DNA of 33,274 nucleotides from Penium margaritaceum (taxonomy: Eukaryota > Streptophyta > Zygnematophyceae > Desmidiales > Peniaceae). Shown here piece after piece: positions 9,113-18,722 of the stretch. The translations under genes and the position numbers were made by a program. The notes under the pieces are model-generated. The model did not search any database. It saw only the letters and a list, made by a program, of their open reading frames with translations, and had not been told where the DNA came from. How positions within the stretch are numbered: the first letter of the stretch is position 1; each line of letters starts with the position of its first letter. The DNA is taken from assembly GCA_023375785.1 (NCBI GenBank), contig SZWC01014995.1, positions 28,914 through 62,187 on the forward strand. The letters are read 5' to 3'.

Positions 9113-10134
9113 TGTTGGTTTTTTCATGCATTTCTCATTGTACTCCGTTGTGTCCTCCCGGCCTGTGTACATTGGCGTGCAGATGACTGACTGCGAGACT
9201 CGACGCTGCTGGAGTGTCGCTTGGTGGAGCAGACGCACGCTGAGGCCCACTCACAGTTCGCTGGAGCCTCCTCCCTCCGGCGTTGCGCTCAGCTCCATCG
9301 ACGGGACTCCTCGGCGATCGGCCCGCCGGCTGTCACAGGCACTGCAGAGACTGACTGCATGCGTCCAGTGCTGTCCTTAGTCGTGTTGCTCCTATAGCGT
9401 CGTGCTGTGCCTAGGGTCCTTGTCTTATGCTGTATGGCCCTGTTTGGCATCCCTGACTGTCANAGCTCCATCGACGGGACTCCTCGGCGATCGGCCCGCC
9501 GGCTGTCACAGGCACTGCAGAGACTGACTGCATGCGCCCAGTGCTGTCCTTAGTCGTGGTGTTGCTCCTGTAGCGTCGTGATGTGCCTAGGGTCCTTGTC
9601 TTATGCTGTATGGCCCTATTTGGCATCCCTGACTGTCATAGGCACTGCCTGGGTTCAGGCTGCCATAACTCCTCGCTACTGTTTTTTTTAGCTGATTCTG
9701 ACCGCACGGCTGTATTCGCAGTGTCGGTATCATGGTATGGTCCAGTTTTCAGGCAGAACGGACGACTCCCGGGTTTTGGTCTGTCGGTCGTCTGGCAGGC
9801 CTCACCGAGAAAACCTGCCAGCCTGAAAATACAGCTATTTTCTGATTGGCTGTTGAACTGAGTAACAAGCTCTACAGAGCTGGGGGGAGGCTAGTTCTTG
9901 GAGGGGTCTCCAATTGTGTCTCATTGTTCATTGCTAATCAGTTACTTTCAGTTTTCAGCTGCTTTCTGGCGCTAACACTGGCACGTGCCTTTCTGAGTAA
10001 CAAACCCAGAGCTTCCAGAGTTAGACTCTAGAGCAGCAGACTGAGGGGGAAGCAGAGTTAAGCAACGAGCATGGAAGCCCGCACGCTGCATCAACAATGC
10101 TACTGCCCCAACCTGCAGCCTAGCAATTCTGTTT
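9113..10134 (+). repeat. 5' LTR of element B
   Basis: Starts TGTTGGTTTTTT and ends ...ATTCTGTTT directly before the PBS. Its 1,022 bp exceed the 835 bp of the 3' LTR because 9291-9462 is repeated as 9464-9638 around a single N at 9463, a probable assembly join. It contains the inverted repeat CTGGCAGG (9792-9799) / CCTGCCAG (9814-9821). Confidence 0.9.
9291..9638. repeat. Direct duplication around N9463 (assembly join)
   Basis: 9291-9462 and 9464-9638 are near-identical, separated by one N. The 3' LTR of the same element has a single copy. Confidence 0.82.
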
Positions 10135-10147
10135 TGGTATCAGAGCC
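10135..10147 (+). other. Primer-binding site of element B (initiator tRNA-Met)
   Basis: TGGTATCAGAGCC immediately after the 5' LTR, identical to A's PBS. Confidence 0.92.
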
Positions 10148-10229
10148 ATAGCATAGCAGCAGCAGCAGAAGACTGGCGAACAGGTGCCAGACAACGCCGG
10201 CGGGTCTCCATACGCGCCAGTGCAGGGGA

Positions 10230-10340
10230 AATGCTGCCGGATTTTTCCCGGCAGCATTGACCCGCCTGGTGGCGGCGTCAGAATTTTTCCCACGGCCTCT
10301 GGGCCAGGGGCAATGATGCTGGATTCTTTCCGGCAACAGT
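10230..10340 (+). other. Paired stem-loops in the B leader near the PBS
   Basis: 10230-10240 pairs with 10248-10258 (11 bp, arm AATGCTGCCGG, T-rich loop). A second, decayed hairpin of the same design is at 10312-10340. It corresponds to 8413-8522 in A. Confidence 0.65.
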
Positions 10341-10436
10341 AACCTCCACGTTCGACACGAGGAGGTGAGCGGCCGGCCACGTCAGGCGCTTGCTGGCGAC
10401 GACACACGTGGTGACATCCTCCAGGTGTGACTGACA

Positions 10437-11310
10437 GCAGCAGCTTGCAGCAGCAGCAGCAGCTTACCGTAGCCGCGAGCAGTGGCAGCAATTGCCAGCA
10501 GCAGCAGCACACAACAGCAGCTGGCAGCAGCAGTAGCAGCGAGCAAGCAGCTGCAGCAAGCAGCAGCTGCAGCAGCAGCAGCAGGCTGTAGCAGCCGCAG
10601 CAGCAGCAGCAGCTACCCGCTGCGGCTGCTGCTGCTCACAGCCCGCAGCGAGCAGTAGCTCGCTGCTCCCAGCAAGCAGCAGCTCGTTGCTCGCTACCAG
10701 CGAGCAGCACCCCGCTGCTCGCTGCCAGCGAGCAGCAGCTCGCTGCTCGCTGCAAGCGAGCAGCACCCCGCTGCTTGCTGCCAGCGAGCAGTAGCCCGCT
10801 ACTCGCAGCCAGTGGACAGCAGCCCGGTGCTCGCAGCAGACAGCGGGCTGCTGTTCGCTGTGACAGGAAAAAAACCAAAAACAAAAAACAAAAAAAATTC
10901 CCCAACCCCGTAGCTCGCAGCAGCAGCCCGCAGTAGCAGCGAGCTGCAGTTGCAACACGTAGCAGCTGCACCAGCATGCAGCAACAGCAGCGAGCTATAG
11001 CAGCCACAGCCGCCGTAGCAGCTCGCAGCAACAACAGTTGCAACTGCGACTGCAGCCGCAATAGCATCAGCAGCAGCTACAGCCACAGCAACACCAGCAG
11101 TAGCAGCAGCGGCGGCAGCAGTAGTAGCGGCAGTAGCAGCCGCAGCAGCAGCAGCAGCAGTAGCGGTAGCAGCACGTGCATCAGTAGCAGCAGCAGCCGC
11201 AGCGGCAGCAGTACCAACAACTTCAGTAGCAGCAGCAGCAGCAGCAGTCGCAGCAGCAGCCGCAGCAGCAGCGGCGGCAGCACCAACAACCGCGGCTGCA
11301 GCCCCACAGC
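10437..11310. repeat. CAG/GCA trinucleotide-rich region in the B leader
   Basis: Interrupted runs of CAG, GCA, AGC and TAG triplets, densest at 10437-10620 and 11085-11285. The A counterpart is 7540-8310. Confidence 0.85.
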
Positions 11311-11330
11311 ACTGCTGCATCAACCGTTGT

Positions 11331-11486
11331 TGACGTCAGCGGCCGTCCGCTGATGTCATTGCTGCCGTCACTGCTGACATCATCAACCAAAAAAACAACA
11401 AAAAAGGGGGACAAAAGTAGCACTGCACACACGCAGTAGCCTCTGCTGATGTCAGCCATCCTCGGCTGACATCACTGCTAACATCA
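11331..11486. promoter_or_regulatory. Cluster of TGACGTCA-like palindromes upstream of B gag
   Basis: TGACGTCA at 11331-11338, then TGATGTCA or TGACATCA at 11351-11358, 11375-11382, 11447-11454 and 11467-11474, and TAACATCA at 11479-11486. The four middle variants each differ from the palindrome by one transition at the central CpG. The gag ATG follows at 11542. Confidence 0.45.
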
Positions 11487-11541
11487 GTAGCACAAACGAA
11501 AAAAAAACGAAACAAGGGGCACCAAACAAGGGACACTCAAC

Positions 11542-13296
11542 CATGGCTGATAGTCCCAGCGAGGAGGGGTCCTCCTCTGTTGGAGGGACCCCTACCCCCC
11601 CTTTCTTGCAGCGCCTGCAGCGGCAACAGCAACAGCAGCTGCCGCCGTAGCACTAGCAGCAGCAGCAGCAGCGGTAGCAGTAGCAGCGGCAGCAGCAGCC
11701 GCAGGAGCAATAGTCGCCGCAACGGCAGCAGCAGCAGCAGCAGCACCAGCAGCATCGGTAGCAGGAGCAGCAGCAGCAACACCAGCAACAGAAGCAACGG
11801 CAGTAGCAGTAGCAGCAGCAGTCCAGTGGTGTCGTTGGCGGCAACCCTGACCCCCTCGTTGCTCTTCAGCAACAGCTCGCCGCCTTGACGCAGTAGCTTG
11901 CAGTGTTATAGCCAGTGGCCTTACATACTGCCGCCAGTGTGCTACCGTCGTTCATCCCTCCAGGGCACGCCAGCCCAGCTGTGTCTGCTGCCACATACTA
12001 CCTGGTACAGCAGCAGACTCAGTGCCAGCGGCAGACAGTGACCTCCGTCCTTGGCCTCACTCTGGATGCCGGCCGCAGGCAGAAGGACTTTGAGACGCCG
12101 CCGCCGCCGCTTCAGGCCGGCGAGCAGTTCCGGAGCTGGGAGCTCAGCTTCCAGATCTGGGCGCAAGGTGAGCGCCTGTGGGCATACTACACCCTCCCTT
12201 ACGACTCCACCAAGGCCGACCAGCTGTATGACGCTGGTCGCGCCGTCCGTGCCCTTGTCCCAGTCGCCCCTCCAGCTTCCCGCCTGGCCCTAAAGCCTTT
12301 CCTCGTCGACTTCACTGCTGGCGACATTCCAGACCCTGCAGCCGCATGGCACGTCCTCGCCAGGCCCCATTGCCTGTCCAGCGACGCTGAGATCAGCCGT
12401 CTGCTCCGGGTGTTCAACTCACTTCACATGTGGGAGACCGATACGGTCACTGCCTATTGGCAGCGGGCGGAGGACATCCTTCGTCGTCTCGGTAAATCTG
12501 CTCCAACCCTCTGTCCGCGCTTCTCACCATCAAGCGCGGAGCCACCAACGCGTACGCGGACGTCTTTGTACACTACCCCCAGGACGTCCTCTCCACGATG
12601 GCGGCCTAGGGCACCCTCATGCCCTGGGCATACGAGCTCTTCCTCCGCATTGAGGAAGCTCACCAGGAGTCCCAGCTCCATCGTATGGAGGCTCTTGCAT
12701 CCCCTGCCGTCGCCTCCCCTACCGCTGCCTCCGTGGCCGTCGCCTCCCCTGCCACAGCTACCTCATCGTCTTCGGGGAAGAAGAAGAAGTGCCGAAACAA
12801 GAAAGGCAAGGGTCCGCCGCAACAGCAGCAGCAGCAGTCGTCAACCGGGTCCAGCGGTGGTGGCTCGGTCTGCCACATCTGTGGCCAGCCCGGGCACGGG
12901 TGGTACACGTGCCCTCTCTCGACGGACGAGGCGCGCGTCATTGCCACCCTGCGTTGCCAGCGGGAGCGCTGTCTCGCCTCTGCCGCCGTCGCTGCTGCTG
13001 GCCCTGACACTCCGACCTCGTCCAGCAGCTCTGCCACTCCGACAGCTCCGCCTGTCCCGCAGACACCCGCGCCGCAGTACTACCCACAGCCATCGGCGCT
13101 TCCGCTTCCTTCGCCGGCTCAGTCCTCCTACTACCCGGGCTCCGGCGCCGTCACTCTGCACTCCGTCTACACTCCTCGGCCGTCCTCTCATGAGCGTTAG
13201 CTGGAGCAATTCATCGCGCTCCAGCTTGGCCTGCCTCGCCCTCCTCCCCAGGGAAGTGCGAGTTGCGTCACCTCCTACCGTCCTGCCCAGCCCTAC
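11542..13296 (+). pseudogene. Element B gag, interrupted
   Basis: ATG at 11542 reads MADSPSEEGSSSVGGTPTPP, the same start as A. A TAG near 11650 ends the CAG-rich segment. The gag body (UBN2-like: DFETPPPPLQAGEQFRSWEL near 12090, DQLYDAGRAVRALVPVAP near 12220, AEDILRRLGKSAP near 12470) frameshifts near 12510. The downstream frame carries TAG at about 12607, a Lys-rich basic stretch, a clean CX2CX4HX4C zinc knuckle at 12871-12912 (CHICGQPGHGWYTC), and TAG at 13198-13200 where homologues have Gln. Gag would package the RNA in particles; this copy cannot make it intact. Confidence 0.83.
11600..11830. repeat. CAG microsatellite in the B gag N-terminus
   Basis: Interrupted CAG/AGC triplets just after the conserved PPFLQR segment, equivalent to 7104-7260 in A. 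A Gln run is encoded in the first frame before a TAG. Confidence 0.8.
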
Positions 13297-14505
13297 ATGA
13301 CTGAGACTGAACTGCGGTCATGTCCCGTTTCCTCGTCTGTCTGGTCGTCTCCCGTGGTCTCCTGCACCCCCTTCCTTGATGACATTGCGTGGCTTGACGA
13401 TTGGCAGTCTCGTTTCGCGCCTCCTTCCACCGCGTCCGCGTCCCTCCCTTGCTGCCATGTGACCGTTAGCGATCTGGCGACCCCTGTCCACGACCCTGCT
13501 GCAACCTGGATCATCGACTCTGGGGCCACGCATCACATGACGGCCTCTCGTGAGGCCTTCAGTATGCTCGGTCCTGTAGGCGATGTCTCCAGGGTCCGGA
13601 CGGGCTTCGGACAAGTGTTGCCAGTCCGTGGTGTTGGCGTTGTTCGTTTCCGTGGTCCTGCCGGTGACATCTTTCTGATCGATGTCCTCTTCGTCCCTGG
13701 TCTCGAGCTTAGCCTCCTGTCCGTGACTGCCCTTGACCACATGAGTATGGACGTTGTGCACTCGCGTGGTGTTGGCACTGTGTCGTTGTGTCCGTCTGGT
13801 CTTGTCGTACTGCACACCACCGCCCGTGGCAACCTATGGCATGTTCCTCGCCCTTCCTCTTCTCCTCCCGTCTCTTCCCCGTCGGCCACCACAGGCCATG
13901 TGTTTGTCACCTGTACGCTTTCTCCTCAGCACACCTGCCTCTTCCACCGCCGCCTTTGCCACGTTCACTCCGCCGCCGTAGAGAGCATGCTCCGTACCCA
14001 GCCGGCCAATGGCCTTGACCCGGATACTTTCCCTCTCCCGTGCCCCACTGAGTGCATTGACTGCGCTCAGGGGAAGATGCACCGGTCCACGTACCCCTTG
14101 TCTTCCTCCCGTGCGTCCGCCCCTCTCGACCTTGTCCACTCAGTCGTCATGGGCCCTCTCCCCACTGCGTCCGTTGGTGAGCATGGCCGCTATGTCCTCA
14201 CCCTTACGGATGACTATTCTCGCTACCGCTTGGTCTTCTGCCTCCGGCAGAAGAGCGATGTCGCCCGAGCCATTCAGGACTGGCTCGTCCTCGCGGAGCA
14301 CGAGTGTGGCCACCCTCTTCGTCGCTTTCGCTCCGATCGCGGTAGAGAATACATGGGTGAGGCCATGACCTTTCTCGCCTCCCGCGGGATCCACCATGAG
14401 ACGTCTGCGCCCTACACACCTGCCCAGAACGGCGTCTCTGAGCGGTGGAACCGTACCATGGCCAACGCTGTCCGCACCATGCGGGTCCAGTCCGGTCTCT
14501 CTTGA
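13297..14505 (+). pseudogene. Element B protease and integrase
   Basis: Open segment of 402 codons in the same frame as the zinc knuckle. Protease active site WIIDSGATHHM near 13509-13541 is canonical. Integrase zinc module (LFHRRLCHV, then CIDC) near 13950-14065. The first catalytic Asp is replaced by Val (codon GTC 14143-14145; HSVVMGP where A, D and C have HSD). The second Asp (SDRGREYM near 14335) and the catalytic Glu (NGVSERWNRT near 14430) are present. The frame ends at a TGA after SGLS because a short deletion relative to D shifts the frame near 14500. Loss of a catalytic Asp means the integrase is dead even apart from the frameshift. Confidence 0.87.
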
Positions 14506-15526
14506 TGCTATGGCCTACATGACCTGGGTCTGGAACTGGATTCCCCACGGTCCCCTTCCCCGCCAGTCCACGCCATACCAACACTGGTGCGGTCGGCGCG
14601 CTGACCTCCACCCGGCTCGCATCTGGGGTTGCATGGCCATTGTGTGGCTGCCCGCCCCACAACAGGGCGGCAAGCTCGCCCCCCGTGGACGCCCCTGCAC
14701 CTTCCTCGGTATGTCTCGTCAGTCCAAGGCCTGGCGCTTCTGGGACCCTTCCCGACACTGCATCGTGGAGTCCCGTGATGTCCTCTTCTTCGAGGACCTG
14801 TTTCCCCGCGACCTCATCCGCTCCGGCTCGTCCGTGTCCCTCCCGTCGTGTGGGGAAGTGTTGAGTCCGTCCTCTGTCCTGTTGCTTCCGGGTGACACAT
14901 CACTCCGTCCCTCTGAGCCGGTAGCCCCTGTCGCGTCCTCTGGCCCCCCCGAACAAGCAGTCCCAGTCGCGTCCGCTGGCCCCTCCGGGCCGGCAGCCCC
15001 AGATGCGTCCGCTTGCCCCTCCGGGCCAGCAGTCCCCGTTGCGTCCTCTGGCCCCCTCGGGCAAGCAGTCCCAGTCGCGTCCGCTGGCCCCTCCGAGCCA
15101 GCAGTCCCCGTCGCGTCCGCTAGCCCCTCCGGGCCAGCAGTCCCCATCGCGTCCGCTAGCCCCTCAAGGCCAGCAACCCCAGTCGCGTCTGTTGGCCCCT
15201 CCGGGCCAGCAGCCCCAGTCGCGTCCGCTGGCCCCTCTGGGCCGGCAGCCCCAGTCGCATCCACTGGCCCCTCTTGCCTAGCAGCTCCTGTCATCTCCGC
15301 TGGCCCCTCTGGGCCAGCAGCGCTTGTCGCATCTGCTTGCTCCTCCGGGCCGACAGCCCTAATCGCGTCCGCTGGCCCCTCCGGCCCAGCAGCTCATGTC
15401 ACCTCCGCTGGCCCCTCCGGGCCAACAGCGCCTGTCGCATCTGCCGGCTCCTCCGGGCTGACAGCCCCAGTCGCGTCCGCTTGCTCCTCCGGGCCAATAG
15501 CCCCGTCCACCTCCGTTGGCCCGTGA
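14506..15526 (+). pseudogene. Element B integrase C-terminus and repeat linker
   Basis: Continues in a new frame with AMAYMTWVWNWIPHGPLP, the Copia-type segments HWCGRRADLHPARIWGC and SKAWRFWDPSRHCIVESRD, then about 17 dodecapeptide repeats (14915-15523), ending at TGA 15524-15526. The RT segment follows in the same frame, so this TGA is a nonsense mutation rather than a domain boundary. Confidence 0.83.
14915..15523 (+). repeat. 36-bp minisatellite in the integrase-RT linker of B
   Basis: About 17 consecutive 36-nt units of the type GPAVPVASAGPS, nearly all exactly 12 codons long so the frame is kept. Confidence 0.87.
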
Positions 15527-15532
15527 GACTCA

Positions 15533-17207
15533 GTGCCATCTCCTGCCCGACCGCACTACAAACGTGGCCCAGGCGGCAGCCTCCAACCTCGACCGACGGT
15601 GAGCGCGCAGACCGTCGCACCGCGTCCCGTGGCGCCTCGACCCCCTTTGGCTCCATGTGTCTCCTCCACTCCCACGGTCGTGAGTGGGGACCCTAGCACA
15701 AAGGCTCTCGGTCTGACCACTTTGGCCATCATCTCAGACCTTCACCCGGGCTCTGTACTGGGCTACGCCGTGCTTCATCACGAGCATCGGCATGCTGTCG
15801 TGGCTGCACTCGCCCGCATCCCACCTAGAGCTCGTAACGCACACGCCCTCTCAGTCCGGTCCACAGCACGCCCGGAGGACCCAGCCACCCTACGCGAGGC
15901 TCGAGCCTCTCCTGAGGCCGCACATTGGGATGCTGCCTGCACCAAGGAGCTCGCTGGTATCCGGCAGCACCACGTGTATGACCTCGTCGACCTCCCTCCA
16001 GGTCGGAAGGCCATTGGTGCCAAGTGGGTCTTTCGGCGCAAGTGGAAGCCTGACGAGTCCTTGGACAAGTACAAGGCCCGCCTCACAGCAAAGGGGTTTG
16101 CTCAGGTCCTTGGGGTCGATTACGACCAGATGTTCGCCCCAGTCAGTCAGTTCTCCACTAGCCGGGCGCTCTTTAGCCTAGTTGCCCAGCATGGGTGGGA
16201 GTTGCATCAGATGGACGTGAGCAACGCGTTCCTCCATTGCTCACTGGAGGGTGAGGAGCTCTACATGGTGCAGCCCCCGGGCTTCGACGATGGCACTGGG
16301 AGAGTTTGGCGACTGCGGAAGGCCCTCTATGGCCTGAAGCAGTCCCCTCCGTGCTGGAACCAGGAGATCAGCAGCACGCTTTTCCGTGGCGGCTTCCAGC
16401 GCAGCACCGCTGACCCCGCACTGTTTGTCAGCCCGCGAGGTCAGACCTTCGCCGCAGTTCCGGTCTACGTTGAAGATCTCCTCATTGTGTCGCCAGACAC
16501 GGCCGCTATCCACCGTGTCAAGGACTTGCTGCACGCCGCCTACCAAATGAAGGATCTCGGGTCTGCCCGAGTCTTCTTGGGCATGGAGCTCGAGCATGAT
16601 CGCTCCCAGGGCATCCTGCACGTCCACCAGGCTGCCTATGTGCAGACCCTGTCCACTCGCTTCGCCGAGGACCTGCCCCTCGTGTCCANNNNNNNNNNNN
16701 NNNNNNNNNNNNNNNNNNNNNNNNNNNNNNNNNNNNNNNNNNNNNNNNNNNNNNNNNNNNNNNNNNNNNNNNNNNNNNNNNNNNNNNNNNNNNNNNNNNN
16801 NNNNNNNNNNNNNNNNNNNNNNNNNNNNNNNNNNNNNNNNNNNNNNNNNNNNNNNNNNNNNNNNNNNNNNNNNNNNNNNNNNNNNNNNNNNNNNNNNNNN
16901 NNNNNNNNNNNNNNNNNNNNNNNNNNNNNNNNNNNNNNAGCATGATCGCTCCCAGGGCATCCTGCACGTCCACCAGGCTGCCTATGTGCAGACCCTGTCC
17001 ACTCGCTTCGCCGAGGACCTGCCCCTCGTGTCCAGCGCATCTTCACCCATGTCACCCAATGGCCAGGTGAAGCTGAATAGTCCTGACCCAGCTGTTGTGG
17101 GGGAGCCAGTTGATGTGACCACGTATCTGCGGGTCATTGGGTCACTCATGTTCCTGGCGACGATGACGCATCCAGACATCGCGTTTGCCGTCAACTTCTT
17201 GGCCTAG
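15533..17207 (+). pseudogene. Element B reverse transcriptase (contains assembly gap)
   Basis: In order: VSSTPTVVSGDPSTKALGL near 15660; HVYDLVDLPPGRKAIGAKWV near 15975; motif A HQMDVSNAFLH near 16205; GRVWRLRKALYGLKQSP near 16300 (Trp intact); and the catalytic box at 16466-16477, which reads YVED rather than YVDD (GAA for the first Asp). 16689-16938 is 250 N, and 16593-16688 is repeated exactly as 16939-17034, so the true sequence is probably continuous; collapsing the overlap keeps the frame. An in-frame TAG at 17205-17207 replaces the Gln of LAQFSQ. Polymerase activity is not expected. Confidence 0.87.
16689..16938. other. Assembly gap (250 N)
   Basis: Exactly 250 N flanked by an identical 96-bp overlap (16593-16688 = 16939-17034). 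The gap is probably of negative or zero length. Confidence 0.95.
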
Positions 17208-17780
17208 TTCTCTCAAGAGCCGCGTCACCTCCACATCGAGGCCGCGATTCGAGTACTGCACTATGTCGTCTCGACCCCTCAGCGAGGTCTCATGTTCCGC
17301 CGCCAGCCGTCCGTCGTCGCAGTGGGCTACACCGACAATGACTGGGCCGGCTGTCCAGACGGTAAGAGTCGCACGGGCTGGATCTTTCTGATCTGCGGCA
17401 TAGCTGTTTCCTGGCTCAGTGGCAAGCAGGGGTGCATTGCACGCAGTACTGCTGAGGCTGAGTACGTGGCCCTTAGCTCAGGTGCGTGTGAGAGTGTGTG
17501 GTTGCGTCCTTTGTTGTCCGAGTTGCGTCAGTCTGTCGCATCCATCACCTTGTATTGTGACAATGAGAGTGCCATGGCCATCGCCGACAATGACGGTGTA
17601 CATCACACACGCACAAAGCACATCAATGTTGAGTATCACTATGTGCGTTCATTGTTGCGTGACGACAGCATCAGCATTGTGTGCGTTGAAATAGCACGAC
17701 AGTTGGCTGACTTCTTGACCAAGGCACTGAAGCGCGACTCGTTCAAGAAGGCTGTGAGTTCGGTCGGCGTGCATCCGTGA
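17208..17780 (+). pseudogene. Element B RNase H domain
   Basis: Continues in frame after TAG 17205-17207. It contains YTDNDWAGCPDGKSRTGW near 17330 (first acidic residue region), STAEAEYVAL near 17450, CDNESAMAIADNDGVHHT near 17560 and ARQLADFLTKAL near 17700, and ends VSSVGVHP-TGA at 17778-17780. This is the standard acidic array of Copia RNase H. It looks locally intact but lies downstream of many breaks. Confidence 0.88.
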
Positions 17781-17877
17781 GTGGCTCTCTTTGTCTCTGC
17801 ATGCGTCTCTGCTTGCCCTGGGGAAGTCCAGATGTTGACTGTGTCTCTGCCCGCCAATGTGCACTACGCCTGTGAGT

Positions 17878-17887
17878 CATGGGGGAG
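17878..17887 (+). other. Polypurine tract of element B
   Basis: CATGGGGGAG directly before the 3' LTR. The 97 bases between the pol stop and here hold nothing else recognisable. Confidence 0.85.
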
Positions 17888-18722
17888 TGTTGGTTTTTTT
17901 GTGCATTTCTCATTTGTACTCCGTTGTGTCCTCCCGGCTTGTGCACATTGGCGTGCAGATGACTGACGGCGAGACTCAACGCTGCTGGAGTGTCGCTTGG
18001 TGGAGCAGACGCACGCTGAGGCCCACTCACAGTTCGCTGGAGCCTCCTCCCTCCGGCGTTGCGCTCAGCTCCATCGACGGGACTCCTCGGCGATCGACCC
18101 GCCGGCTGTCACAGGCACTGTAGAGACTGACTGCATGCGCCCAATGCTGTCCTTAGTCGTGGCATTACTCCTATAGCGTCGTGCTATGCCTAGGGTCCTT
18201 GTCTTATGCTGTATGGCCCTGTTTGGCATCCCTGACTGTCATAGGCACTGCCTGGGATCAGGCCGCCATAACTCCTCGCTACTGTTTTTTTTAGCTGATT
18301 CTGACCGCACGGCTGCGTTCGCAGCGTCGGTATCATGGTATGGTCCAGTTTTCAGGAAAAACGGACGACGCCCGGGTTTTGGGCTGTCGGTCGTCTGGCA
18401 GGCCTCACCGAGAAAACCTGCCAGCCTGAAAATAGAGCTGTTGAACTGGGTGACAAGCTCTACAGAGCTGGGGGGAGGCTAGTTCTTGGAGGGGTCTCCC
18501 ATTGTGTCTCATTGTTCATTGCTAATCAGTTACTTTCAGTTTTCAGCTGCTTTCTGGTGCTAACACTGGCGTGTGCCTTTCTGAGTAACAAACCCAGAGC
18601 TTCCAGAGTTAGACTCTAGAGCAGCACACTGAGGGGGCAGCAGAGTTAAGCAACGAGCGTGGAAGCCCACACGCTTCATCAACAACACTACTGCCCCAAC
18701 CTGCAGCCTAGCAATTCTGTTT
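17888..18722 (+). repeat. 3' LTR of element B
   Basis: 835 bp, TGTTGG...CTGTTT. Ends exactly at the target duplication CCAGG (18723-18727). Non-canonical in not ending CA, but both LTRs share the same end and the duplication confirms it. Confidence 0.92.

Larger units (their letters stand above)
10148..11541 (+). other. Element B 5' leader, CAG-repeat rich
   Basis: No credible gene. It holds two stem-loops (10230-10258, 10312-10340), a dense region of CAG/GCA triplets (about 10437-11330), tandem hairpin-forming GCTCGCTG/CAGCGAGC units (about 10620-10830), A-rich tracts near 10868 and 11388, and six TGACGTCA-like palindromes (11331-11486). Poly-Ala, poly-Ser and poly-Leu frames on both strands reflect triplet composition. 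Confidence 0.78.
9113..18722 (+). mobile_element. Element B: Ty1/Copia LTR retrotransposon nested in A's 5' LTR
   Basis: Complete plus-strand element: 5' LTR (9113-10134), PBS, leader, gag, protease, integrase, linker, RT, RNase H, purine tract, 3' LTR (17888-18722). It is flanked by the 5-bp duplication CCAGG. Same family as A and D, judging by near-identical protein motifs and LTRs. LTRs differ by a few percent plus a 13-bp deletion in the 3' copy. The coding region is broken by several stops and frameshifts, and it includes a 250-N gap with duplicated flanks. Confidence 0.93.

Noticed and set aside
10464..11323. Further poly-Leu, poly-Ala, poly-Cys and poly-Ser frames in the B leader
   Set aside because: Same reason: CAG-type repeats between PBS and gag, with no recognisable domain.
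14915..15523. CRISPR-like regular repeats
   Set aside because: Units are contiguous without unique spacers and encode a protein linker in frame with flanking domains.
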